Shown here: positions 53,801 to 62,600 of the stretch, piece after piece
Layout: every line of letters starts with the position of its first letter
Position numbering within the stretch: position 1 is the first letter of the stretch
Assembly: GCF_002934065.1 (NCBI RefSeq)
Contig: NZ_CP018049.1
Span: forward strand, 1,176,501 to 1,240,500
Origin: Pseudomonas orientalis
Lineage (GTDB): Bacteria > Pseudomonadota > Gammaproteobacteria > Pseudomonadales > Pseudomonadaceae
Direction of reading: 5' to 3'
DNA: 64,000 bases
The notes under the pieces: generated by a model
What the model saw: only the letters and a program-made list of their open reading frames with translations
What the model was told of the DNA's origin: nothing
Database searches by the model: none
Program-made: the position numbers and the translations under genes

Positions 53801-55507
53801 CGCTATGGTCGGGAAATGAGCAACAAGTTCCAGCATGCACAGCGCGAGTTGCAACTGCTCAAGCGTCTGCGGGAATTGGCCCCTCGCCCTGGTTATGAGG
53901 AAGAACTTTGCAACGTGTTGGCGTCAGTGATTCTGACCGCACAGTTATTGGATACGCAGTCTAGACGGCACGTAGTGGACTGCAATGCCAGGCTCAGGCC
54001 GCTGCTGGACCGGCTGAGCGAGGAAACCCCGGAAGAGGCCGCATCGGATATCAACCGTCAGGACCATGCCAAGCTGGGCACCCTCATGCGTGAGTTGGCG
54101 GCCGTGCAGGAAAAGGGCATCCGCTGGCGAACCCTGGAGGCCGGGTATCTGGATGAATTGAGCCGTGTTCCCCGACTAGGTCGGGACAAGGTCCAAGAGC
54201 TGACGCTGGCCGGGCGCCCTTTGATACAGGATCTGCAAGTCTTGCAACTGACGACCTTGTGGGGAATTTCCATCGATGTTGCGGGACCTGAGCTCAGCGA
54301 TGATTTCTTCGACGCTGTCAACGAAGCCATCAAGCGTGCGCGCCGTGCCACTCGCTCTCTGGCGGACTTGCAACAGCTGCAGGCGACGCCGGCAGAACGC
54401 ATTGAACTGCTGAAGAATATTGACCATGTCTATGCGCAAGTCGACGATCAGATTGAGTTCTGGCGTGCCATGGAGCCGGAAAAATTCGACTTGGAGTACC
54501 TGCAAAAACTTCAGGAGCTGCTTGCCAGCCTGCACCAACAGATCGAAAGAGAACTGGCGAGCCTCTTGCAACCTGAACCCCGGACAGAGCGGCCTACTGC
54601 ATCGGTCCCAGTGCCCCAAGGCACCCGGCGTAAAAGAATTATCCGTACACGTAATCACGATATGTATGTGGTACAGATCAATGAAGCCACGTCATTGGCG
54701 CCCGTCACCGCAGAGCTGCATGAGGCTGACGGCGAGCTGATCGGCACGTTTACCGAGGCCCGGGACGGAGTTTGGGAACCGGTGATGCCGACGCCAAAGC
54801 CTGATGCGCAGCTTGGTAGCTTGCTGAAAAAAGGTCAGGCACTGCTGGATGATGAAGGTAGAGCGATCCAGCAGGTGGAGGTGCTGATTGAGCGGGTCAA
54901 CGATCCGTCTTCCCTGGAGTACCTGCTCGAGGCGCAGGCCAATACCCGCCGCTGGACCGCTGAGGCGATTGACCGCAGGCGCCAGGGTATGGAAACCGTT
55001 CGACTGGTGGCTGTGCAGCAAGCCAAGGCACTGGCGATGGCCCGCGACCTGCGGCTGGCCGAGGCCCGACTGAAGGCTGCGGGGTTGGCGGCACGGATTA
55101 AAGCGACCCGGCTGCGGCCCCGCACTCAGGACCACGTCGACTTTCTTAAGCGCCACAATGAAGTGCTCATTTACCGCAAGGGGCAGCGCGTACTGCTCAA
55201 GGACACGGTTGATGATTACCTGCAGGTGTATATGGTCGTTGACGCGAGGAATACCGCCCGGGTTTTGTGCTACGCCCACTTCCACTATAAAACGGCCCAG
55301 GGGCCGGATGATCATTATGTGGGCGATCCCCACCTCAAGAGCCCCGAGCAGGAACGCTTGGGGCGCCAGGCCCAGGCCCGGGTCGAGGCCGAGGCGTTCA
55401 CCCGTATGCGCAGTGGCCAGACCGGGCGTGTGCGCCAGACTCTGGAAATTGACCGGGATAAGATTACGCGGCCTTTTGCCCGACGCCTGTTTTTCAGTGT
55501 TGACTAG
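50870..55507 (+). CDS. Giant toxin-like protein, 1545 aa, C-terminal function unknown
   Basis: Starts MPSTQPRPASLRQTHIDQIE. The N-terminal half carries the toxin-family motif TTLLFSPASGMHVLNRLDDIGALL, matching VLLFTPSRGLEAFDSL of the 2072-aa protein. A hydrophobic segment lies near residues 697-725 (AGWLLLGTVLPLLNGPLMLGGWL). The C-terminal third is strongly helical and charged (EAQANTRRWTAEAIDRRRQG; ARDLRLAEARLKAAGLAARI). It ends in a compact domain of about 120 residues (DYLQVYMVVDARNTARVLCY onward, terminating ARRLFFSVD) that I cannot assign. No LRR, NEL or protease motif is visible. The only plus-strand toxin here, it overlaps the convergent PBP gene by 14 bases at their stops. Confidence 0.75.
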   Translation: MPSTQPRPASLRQTHIDQIETLFRDPPSLLTVAQEAAQAYLDQHFATQQWMAGLIHIATPTAGSTAALPSCTYQPLPELLVQRLASARPTLLVEQYQVVVRRVREVFAPSGPTLAELEKLINECGAVLLKSFSNRLQTWWRELLTKNRSRWGDLSDHLLALLYDSPKPPGMDEKRFTALFPKTLLRPVRPTASWSLHGGPLRMQTVHLQGADQTQMLPLLVLNHASTTLLFSPASGMHVLNRLDDIGALLPAYTSPVLTGAADQWFVVEAQGDPFDALASSYLARQLLEIDSIPRTVRRTPQACQALLDYIVDPRRWFICELSAPQQRLRQAMPGWLSQASPGDSIAYAQLLQQWVLARHESGAAHFLEGIESITQYADRQLQQCLRRQPGAKNLEPGDVSLTFDRVVAAAVPVPGGFIAGEVDPVTLTMTELALENLAGFPHTAKRITLNDAEAPTWLTYDLIKCCVDEADVGQTYPALLKKTLIDDTAGAARRRQQFSRQLRVQLPMLALESKIKGEHGVTWSGFQRVLAALQASVAERKANGQAVALWPLAFKASVQAAADVVANMFIIGPQQGQLGPHLLYRPLFSPMLLEYESLEALFTAIKTPGALQDNVLTWLAPARQAIYANNGFNEPHIRRFLPGDEFSVYEAPAPAQLSKQVVTTDPAEQVFNATTQALIALADRQSVSNAERRWANLKQAGWLLLGTVLPLLNGPLMLGGWLAQLVDSAQRDVRGLQSDDGQTRSAALTDLLVNLMAIVAHQATPQDAQQHLALEHPVFAPLARVEPVQRAVPLKPVPPPATFYTPTRWANARDVLTPQQRALIQPLRLKTFPTPWPVALANAEPSGAAQGLLRDTTHVPPQWQALVRGALYRVQINQGVVRVVSADGATLGPWLRPLGQGRWDFDLRLRFPGGNPDEVIAHDPQAQQAAHSALEAEYAKTQADRTRADTAMHLAHTLATRPAGQITDPQRTQAWERYGREMSNKFQHAQRELQLLKRLRELAPRPGYEEELCNVLASVILTAQLLDTQSRRHVVDCNARLRPLLDRLSEETPEEAASDINRQDHAKLGTLMRELAAVQEKGIRWRTLEAGYLDELSRVPRLGRDKVQELTLAGRPLIQDLQVLQLTTLWGISIDVAGPELSDDFFDAVNEAIKRARRATRSLADLQQLQATPAERIELLKNIDHVYAQVDDQIEFWRAMEPEKFDLEYLQKLQELLASLHQQIERELASLLQPEPRTERPTASVPVPQGTRRKRIIRTRNHDMYVVQINEATSLAPVTAELHEADGELIGTFTEARDGVWEPVMPTPKPDAQLGSLLKKGQALLDDEGRAIQQVEVLIERVNDPSSLEYLLEAQANTRRWTAEAIDRRRQGMETVRLVAVQQAKALAMARDLRLAEARLKAAGLAARIKATRLRPRTQDHVDFLKRHNEVLIYRKGQRVLLKDTVDDYLQVYMVVDARNTARVLCYAHFHYKTAQGPDDHYVGDPHLKSPEQERLGRQAQARVEAEAFTRMRSGQTGRVRQTLEIDRDKITRPFARRLFFSVD

Positions 55508-58500
55508 CCACGGGCTGGCACAGCGTGTGGCTGCCTGGCTTCAGGTACGGCAGCAGAATGGGCGCCATGCCTTTGAGCACCTGCACGGGCAGCGCCGAGG
55601 TGAACTTGAAGGTTTGTGCCGAACTGCCCGGGACGAAGGCAGTGAGCGTGCCGAAGTGCCGATCGCCGATATAGAACACAAAGGTGGCGGTGCGGTTGAT
55701 CGCCTTGGAACTGAGTACCCGGCCGCCGGCGCCGATGGCCTCGATACGGTTGTCACCGGTGCCGGTCTTGCCGCCCATGGCCAGCGCTGTGCCGTCGTCC
55801 AGCTTGAAACTGCCGGCCACACGTTTGGCCGTACCGGCATCCACCACTTGGGACAAGGCCCCGCGCAGTGCTCGCGCCACTTCGAGCGGCATCACCCGTT
55901 TGCCTTCGGCGCGGTCGTTGATCACTTGGGTGTCATACGGTGTATCAGATGCAAAGTGCAGGCTGTCGATACGCACCACCCGCGCACGCACGCCATCGTT
56001 GAGGATGATCCCCATCAATTCCGCGAGCGCCGCCGGGCGATCGCCGGAGCTGCCGATGGCCGTGGCCAGGGAGGGCACCAGATGGTCGAACGGATAACGC
56101 ACCGCCTGCCAGCGCTGATGAATATCGAGGAAGGCCTGGACCTCGAGCATGGTGCGGATACGACTGTCGCGGGCGGTCTGATGACGGCTCTTGAACAGCC
56201 AGCTGTAGACCTCCTGGCGCTCGAACTGGCTGGCTTTGACCACCTCACTGAAGGTTGCCTCGGGATGATTGAGCAGGTAGCCCATCAGCCACAGGTCCAG
56301 AGGGTGCACCTTGGCGATATAGCCCTGGTCGGGCAGGTCATAGTTGCCGGGGCCGTAGGCTTTGTAGAGATTTTGCAGGCGCTCATCGGTGAGTTTCCCA
56401 TTGGTTGTGATGCCGTTCAGGTGCGCACGCACGAACAGGTCGAAGCTGCCCTGGCTGGCGTTGGGCAACAAGTAACGGTGCACGGCGGCCAGGCGGATCG
56501 GCGTGGGGCGCAGGCCGTCGAGGAAGGTGTCGAGGCGGTCCTGGGTGTCTTTCTTCTGGTACTTCTTCCAGAACTTGCGCAGGAACGTCGTACCCTCGCG
56601 GTCGGCGAAGTCGGCAAGGTATTCCTGGCGGCGCGGGTCACTGTCGTCCTTGAGCAACTCGGCGCTGTTGTTGGCGCCCGCATAGGTGCTGAAACGCACC
56701 AAGTCACGCATCAGGCGAATGAACGGCAGGTTGATCGACTCGCGCAGGGCATCGCGCAGGGTCGGGCTGCGGCCGTTGTCTTCGTTGCGAAAATTATGGA
56801 AGCGATGCATACCGCCGCCGGTGAAAAACCCTTCGCTGGGGCTGGCCGAGTAAGTGCGGTCGAGGGCGGCGTCGAGCATGTTGGCCAAGGATTTATCCGG
56901 TGTCTGGATCAGGTAGTCGACGGCCCAGCGGCTGATGCGGTCCTGTTCGGCGATGTCGACTTTCTTCAGTGCGGCGGTGGTTTGGGCGGCGTACTTGTCG
57001 TGCAGTTCGGTAATGATTTGCAGGTAGGTGGTCAGCACTCGCAGCTTGGCCGTGGAGCCTAGCTCGAGTTTGCTGCCTTCGTTGATATCGAAGGGCTGGT
57101 CGGTGTTGTCGGTTTGTACACGTACCCGTGAGCCGTCCGGTGTCAGCTCGAACAGGGTGAAGCTGTAACGTACTTGCGCGGTACTGGTTGGGGTCAGCAG
57201 GCGATCGCCGAGCAGGCCGACCTGGCGTGCGTAGTCCGGCTCGGCGAGGCGTTTGAGGTAATCGCTGACCTGGGCCTGCAACGGCGCTTGCAGAGTGCTG
57301 GTGGCCGAGAGGTCGAGGCGGTCCAGATCGTACAGCGGGCGGTCGAGCAGGGCGGCGAGGCGAGCGCGGGCCATGCTGATGCCTTTGGTCGTCTCGATGG
57401 GTTGCACCGTGGGTTGTTGCACCCAGTCGCGATAACTGACCCTGGACGTCAGCGCTGCCTGCAACAGCGCAGGGGCAATTACACCGTTGTGGGCCAGCAG
57501 GCGCAGATGGCTGTCGGTGAGTTGAGCCAGCTCTTCACGGCCTTTGGCCAGGTAGTGAGAAGGGCGGCGCTGGGCAATGATCAACGACAACACCTGACGC
57601 AGGGCCAGACCTTGCTCGCTGTTCACCGGACCGACCAGCGCCTGGTTGACCTGGTTGAAGTCGGCGCCGTACCACACTCGCAGCCCCTCGGCCAAGCCGT
57701 GCACTTCGCCATGGCCGGGCACTGCCGACAGCGGCACGCTGTTGAGGTAGTCACGCAGGATATTCTGCCGCGCCAGTAAGGTTTGTGGCCCATTGCGATA
57801 GGCCCGCACGGCGGCAGAAAACATCTGTCGCAGTTTCTCGGTGCCCGACACGGTCAGGCCATCCGGAGAGTGGCGGTATTTTTCCAGCTGCGTGGCCAAG
57901 GTGCTGCCGCCGGCACTCTGTCCCGGCAGATGCAGCGCCTTGGCTACTTGCGACCACGCGGCGTTGGCGAAGCGCGGCCAGTCAACGGCAGGGTTGGCCT
58001 GGGGTTGAGTGGGGTCGAGCAGTTCGCGGTTTTCAATGAACAGCAGGCTGCCGGTCACCAGAGGCGGAATGGCGTCGAAGCTCTCATACAACTGTTGCGG
58101 GTACTTGTACTGGTAAAGCGGCACGGCTCGGCAATCCGTGATGGACAGCCCGGCCTGGATCTTTTCCGCGTAGGGCACGAACAGACCCTTGGCGCTGTAG
58201 TCCATCAATTGCGGCGAAAAGCGTGCCTGGGCCTCGATCACATAACCACGCTTGAGCAAGCGCGGCAGGAACGTGCCGAGGTCGCTGTAACCCAGGCGCC
58301 GGTCGAACGGGCCGGCGCCTGGATAGGTGATGGCATCGCTGGGGCCGGGTTGTACCTGGTAGGTGAGGGTACGGGCCAGGCGGCTGAGTTCCTTGGCCTG
58401 CAGGCGTGAGGTGCGCATCTCTTTGGTGGCGGCAAACCCCAAGGCCACCAGCGCCATCAGCACGATCAACCCGAACAGCCGCCGTACATAACGGTGCCGG

Positions 58501-58586
58501 GGTTTATTTTTGGGTAAAGGCGCTGGGTCCGGACTGCCTTGTAATTTCGCAACCTTGCTCGATTCGGTTTGCCACAGTGCGCCCAT
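55494..58586 (-). CDS. Bifunctional class A penicillin-binding protein
   Basis: 1030-aa inner-membrane enzyme with a large periplasmic part that polymerises and cross-links peptidoglycan. From ATG 58586 the order is: cytoplasmic tail, one membrane anchor (YVRRLFGLIVLMALVALGFAA), a GT51 glycosyltransferase region containing GGSTLATQLEKYR, then a transpeptidase domain with Ser-X-X-Lys in GSTAKLR, Ser-X-Asn in RESINLPF and Lys-Thr-Gly in GGKTGTG. All three active-site motifs are intact. It is not in an obvious cell-wall operon and sits between toxin genes. A decayed piece of a second copy lies at 59504-59596. Upstream in-frame starts exist to 58706, but the charged tail before the anchor suits 58586. 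Confidence 0.85.
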   Translation of the reverse strand: MGALWQTESSKVAKLQGSPDPAPLPKNKPRHRYVRRLFGLIVLMALVALGFAATKEMRTSRLQAKELSRLARTLTYQVQPGPSDAITYPGAGPFDRRLGYSDLGTFLPRLLKRGYVIEAQARFSPQLMDYSAKGLFVPYAEKIQAGLSITDCRAVPLYQYKYPQQLYESFDAIPPLVTGSLLFIENRELLDPTQPQANPAVDWPRFANAAWSQVAKALHLPGQSAGGSTLATQLEKYRHSPDGLTVSGTEKLRQMFSAAVRAYRNGPQTLLARQNILRDYLNSVPLSAVPGHGEVHGLAEGLRVWYGADFNQVNQALVGPVNSEQGLALRQVLSLIIAQRRPSHYLAKGREELAQLTDSHLRLLAHNGVIAPALLQAALTSRVSYRDWVQQPTVQPIETTKGISMARARLAALLDRPLYDLDRLDLSATSTLQAPLQAQVSDYLKRLAEPDYARQVGLLGDRLLTPTSTAQVRYSFTLFELTPDGSRVRVQTDNTDQPFDINEGSKLELGSTAKLRVLTTYLQIITELHDKYAAQTTAALKKVDIAEQDRISRWAVDYLIQTPDKSLANMLDAALDRTYSASPSEGFFTGGGMHRFHNFRNEDNGRSPTLRDALRESINLPFIRLMRDLVRFSTYAGANNSAELLKDDSDPRRQEYLADFADREGTTFLRKFWKKYQKKDTQDRLDTFLDGLRPTPIRLAAVHRYLLPNASQGSFDLFVRAHLNGITTNGKLTDERLQNLYKAYGPGNYDLPDQGYIAKVHPLDLWLMGYLLNHPEATFSEVVKASQFERQEVYSWLFKSRHQTARDSRIRTMLEVQAFLDIHQRWQAVRYPFDHLVPSLATAIGSSGDRPAALAELMGIILNDGVRARVVRIDSLHFASDTPYDTQVINDRAEGKRVMPLEVARALRGALSQVVDAGTAKRVAGSFKLDDGTALAMGGKTGTGDNRIEAIGAGGRVLSSKAINRTATFVFYIGDRHFGTLTAFVPGSSAQTFKFTSALPVQVLKGMAPILLPYLKPGSHTLCQPVASQH

Positions 58587-58717
58587 AGTCGATTGACCCC
58601 TGCACGCAGATTGATCGGACTTGTCTGAAGCGTAGACGCTGATTGCCGGTGCCATCAGGTTTGTTGCAAGCCTGGCCCCGTTCCAGCAAAGCCTGCGTAA
58701 CATCATGCCGCTGTGGC

Positions 58718-58842
58718 TTGCCCAGGCCCGAGTCGAGGCCCATGCGTGGATTCAGACCGGGCGGGTGCGGTAAACCTTGGATATCAAGTGGGCACTTATT
58801 TCTCGTGCGTTGGCCAGGCGCTTGTTTTTCAGTGTGGATTGA
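58718..58842 (+). pseudogene. Decayed 3' end of a toxin gene (duplicate of the 1545-aa gene)
   Basis: Translating this stretch gives AQARVEAH, then QTGRVR, a stop, TLDIK and finally ARRLFFSVD and a stop. The intact toxin ends AQARVEAE...QTGRVRQTLEID...ARRLFFSVD. The order, spacing and exact final nine residues show it is a relic of the same gene end. It has a nonsense codon, a short deletion and frame damage; no start or upstream part survives. It lies 3.3 kb from the intact copy, on the far side of the PBP gene. Confidence 0.88.
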
Positions 58843-58899
58843 GGCGCGCAGGCGCAAAGAGGGGCGCATCAAATGCGCCCCTCCCGATTCGGCGGATGT

Positions 58900-59418
58900 T
58901 TACTGTGAGGATTCAGCCGGTGGTTGCGTCGGGTTTTTCTCCTGTACCACGTATTTAATATCAATGTCTTGGTGTGCGTGAATGACTATTGGATTGCTAC
59001 TGGAGTAGTTCAGTACGTTATTGCGCAGGTACAGCGGATGCCTTCTGCGGGGAAGGGAGGCGCAGGTCAGGCGCGGTCTTAGGTAGGAGCCTGGATGGGG
59101 GCTGTCTATTTGGTAGTAGCCTTCGTCAGTCATGCGAAGCTCTCCATCCACTCCGGGCATGACTACGTAGACTGCACAGTCATTGTCCATGAGTACCCTG
59201 CCATGGATTACAACGACGAGACTTTCTTCATTGTTGCGTTTATCCAGCCAGAAAATATGTTTTCTATAGGTGGGGGGAACCCATGCATTTTCAGGCCGGT
59301 CAGGTAGCTCAGGTGGATTAACGCATGGAGTTATGGGGTTATTGATGGAGGGCGTGGCGTCAAGCGCTGCCAAGACGGCAGTGACTATTTCAGAGATAAC
59401 GGATTGGGTAATGTCCAT
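58900..59418 (-). CDS. Hypothetical protein, 172 aa
   Basis: I do not recognise a family. ATG 59418 has AAAAGG 8 bases upstream, and the frame is free of stops for 172 codons in a position between two pseudogene fragments. The protein starts with a short hydrophobic helix (SVISEIVTAVLAALDA) without a clear signal cleavage site, then becomes beta-rich (ESLVVVIHGRVLMDNDCAVYV; PIVIHAHQDIDIKYVV). The composition is soluble, with four Cys. It could be a small effector, an immunity protein for an adjacent toxin, or an unrelated insertion. Its position suggests it arrived or survived when the duplicated toxin-PBP unit collapsed. Confidence 0.6.
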   Translation of the reverse strand: MDITQSVISEIVTAVLAALDATPSINNPITPCVNPPELPDRPENAWVPPTYRKHIFWLDKRNNEESLVVVIHGRVLMDNDCAVYVVMPGVDGELRMTDEGYYQIDSPHPGSYLRPRLTCASLPRRRHPLYLRNNVLNYSSSNPIVIHAHQDIDIKYVVQEKNPTQPPAESSQ

Positions 59419-59503
59419 GATGTTGCCTTTTCAGTTCGGTTGTTGAACGACCAGGCGATTTAACGACTTCTGTCTCTCCTGCCTCCGGTAATTAATTACG
59501 CCT

Positions 59504-59596
59504 GCGCCCGACACGGTCAGGCCATCGGGAGAGTGGCGGTATTTTCGAGTTGCGTGGCCAGTCTACAGCGGGGTTGGCCTCGGGCCGGTTGGGGGG
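59504..59596 (-). pseudogene. Decayed fragment of the PBP gene
   Basis: GCCCGACACGGTCAGGCCAT and the bases that follow to about 59560 match 57843-57899 of the intact PBP gene with few changes. The next part (GGCCAGTC to GGTTGGGG) matches 57976-58014. The two blocks are joined at the shared GGCCA, so about 80 bases were lost at a microhomology. It corresponds to PBP residues about 191-248 and has no coding capacity. Confidence 0.85.
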
Positions 59597-59605
59597 AAAA
59601 TGTGT

Positions 59606-62600
59606 TCATGGCATCGGATATTTAATGCTGGTCTCCAGTATGTTCAGCCAGGTCGGGTCATTGGCCGGTGCCCAGCGACGGCTCACGCCGTCATGGAAAA
59701 ACACCATCTTGTCCTCCAGGTACCAGACGGTCATTTTTATCTTCAGTTGCCGTATATAGTCCTGCGCCGAACACGTAATGGATGCCCAGGGGTCGCAGAT
59801 AGACAGGTTCGCCCAGTCGGTGCCCTGGAAATCCAGGGTCTGGGTCAAGCCCGCAGGGACCGTACCCACCACCACAAAGGTATGGCCCCGGCAGCTCCAC
59901 ACATGAGCGACGCCACCATTGGTTCGGATCATTTCACACGCCACATGGGCCATCTGGTCACAATTGCCGGCACCCGTCTTGAGAATGACCTCGGTGTAGT
60001 TCGGGTGACCGATCTTGCTGTATTCCCACATCACAACGGGCTCAGCTTCTTGCAGTCGCAGGATTTCAGCCGGGGTCGCCCCAACGACGTTGTTGGATCT
60101 CAGGCCGGTTCTATCCACCACTGCCTGGGTGCTGACGTTGGCTTGCTCTGCGAGGTATTTATTGAGCGGGATACCCGTGGTGGACCTGGGTGGCCAGATG
60201 TCCAGTTGCACCGGCCGCGAGACCACATTGATATCCAGGCGCCTTCCCTCGTCCGAGGCGTTTAGCAGCAGTTCCCGCTGCTTGATGACCCTCAGGCTGC
60301 TGGCCTTTTTGCGGATATTTTCGATTTTTTTCGGCAAAAATCCGCGCCTGCTCAACTGTCGGTACAGGACCTCCAGGGTCGGCAGTGTCACCAGTGGTTG
60401 GTCGGGAATCATCCCGCCAGCGCGTAAAAACTGCATTTTGGTGTCGCAATAGGCCCTGATCAGGGCTGTGTCGTCGCCGCCCTGGCTGAAATCCAATTGC
60501 TGGAATTGCAAGGTGTCGGGGCCGCCGGGCGTTGCGTTTGCCCGGTAAAAAGCACCGACATCGGCCTCGGCCACCCAGTAAGGCGTTGTCGTGTTGGGTA
60601 GGGTGATCTTCAGCGCCCGAAGGGTTCTGCGGTCATTGATGAGGTTCACCAGCCCATCGATTTCCACCACTTGAGTTTTACCGGTGAGCAGGCTGTCCAG
60701 GTCGTCTTCGGGCAAGCCGAACTGCGGCTCGTTGTCAATGCGCCTGCCCCTGACCTGCGGTTGGTAGATCAATACTGAGGGTTGGGGTTGAGGGGTCAGC
60801 TCGAAGCTGTCGTAGTGCGGGGTGACATCATGCACGTTTCGGTAATAGACCAACTGGCGTTTGTTGCCATCGATCATTGGCGCCGGCTGGATGCGAATAT
60901 GGTCGAGCGCCTGGACTCGACGTTTATGAATCGAATCCTTAAAGGCGTACAGCCTTTTGGTGAAACAGATGAGGGGCACCCCCGGGCTGCGCTTTGCTCT
61001 GCCGACGGGGCAGACCGTATCGAAGTGGTCGGTGAGCCCGGTATGGGCCGCTGAGGTGAGTTCGTCCAGTCGGTCGGGGTGTTTATGGGACAAACGCCAG
61101 ACGCGGTCTTGGTCCAGCAAGTCGGTCGCGTCGGCGCGTTGAATGAGCAAGGGCGTCGTGTCGAAAAAGGGTTCTACAACGAGCGCCTTGTAGCCGTCGG
61201 CGAAGCTGATCGGGGTGACGGCCATCGTGGTGTCCAGTTGCAACCCTTCCAGCGCAGGGCCGTACGGCCTTGCACTGAAGGGGTCAAAGGCATGCCAGGC
61301 GTTGGCCCGCCTGATCGCCAGCAGAGGCGAGACCCCCTCAGGGTGCATCAGAACGCCAGACCTGACGTCGGCGCGGTTGATCAGCCGGGCGTAATCCATC
61401 GTCGTCCCGTGGGCCAGACGTTGTTGGGCATGACGCAGTGCGCCCGCCAGTGCCCGCTGGCCTGAGTGGTTTAACCTGGCCAGGCCATAGGCCGTCAGGC
61501 GCACCACCGATGGCACCGCCTCCAGTGGGTTGAGCAACTCATTGATAAAGGTGGCACTGAGTCTGGTCAGTTGCAGCAGTTTCAAGTAGGCCGGTGCGGG
61601 CTTGATCAGGCGGCCCCAGCCGCTGGTCATGAAGCCTTTGGTCGGCATGACCAAGCCAAGCATGTCGAAAAAACAGCCCAGGGTGCCATCGAGCACGCGT
61701 TTGATTTCCCCGGAGGCGAGATCATGGCCGCAGGTCCAGAAGGGTATGAAGCCCAGCAGCGCCTCTAACAACTGCTCGCTGTTTTTTTTTCGCTCTTCAA
61801 GGGTGGTCAAGCCTTTGGCCTGGGCCACCCAGCTATCGACATCAACGAAAAAGTGGTGATTGACGATGGTGCTCGCCAACGTGAGGTTTCTTGGCGAGTC
61901 GAACACCAGCGGACGGGCAGTGGCCGCAAGCCCCGCGAAATGCCAGAGTCGATCCACGATAACGGTGCAATACTTGCCAGGTATGGGTGGGCTGCCTTTG
62001 AAGTAGGCGTCCTCATCAATGGCCAGGCGACTGCCCTCATGCAAATACGCGATCGGTCGTGTGCTGTGGGGGGAGCCGGTGGTGACCTTGAGCGGGCGGC
62101 CTCCCAGTTCCAGGATGGCAGGAAGGCGGGTGTTTTGTTGCACTTGATTGAGCAGGGGAAACAGTTCGTAGTCATGGAAGCTGTTGCCTGCCGTACAACG
62201 CAGGATGAAGCCGAACCGGCCGGTGCGGGCCATTTTTTCTCCGGGCCTTTCGTCGATCTGCGGTTTGCTGGCGGCTTGCCTCACCACGAGCAGTTGTACC
62301 GCCCCCTCATGCAAGCGCTTGCGGTCGGCCAGGGGTAACTGCGACAGCAGGTAACTGATCGCTTGGATATACGCCTCTTTGAGTCGTTGCGTGTAAGCAC
62401 CAGCGGCCTCGCTGAACAGCGCGTTGACATCGCGCAACTGGCCAAAGTCTTTTTTCAGCAGGGTGAGGTCGAGGTCGGGGTCGGTTGAGCGCCATTTATC
62501 GTCAATGGGTTGCAGGTGGCCGCTCATATGCAGATCCACCAGAGACTGAGGCTTTACGCCCGTGGTCGGCCTGTGGGAGGGGAGCCGAGAGGGGCCCTGT

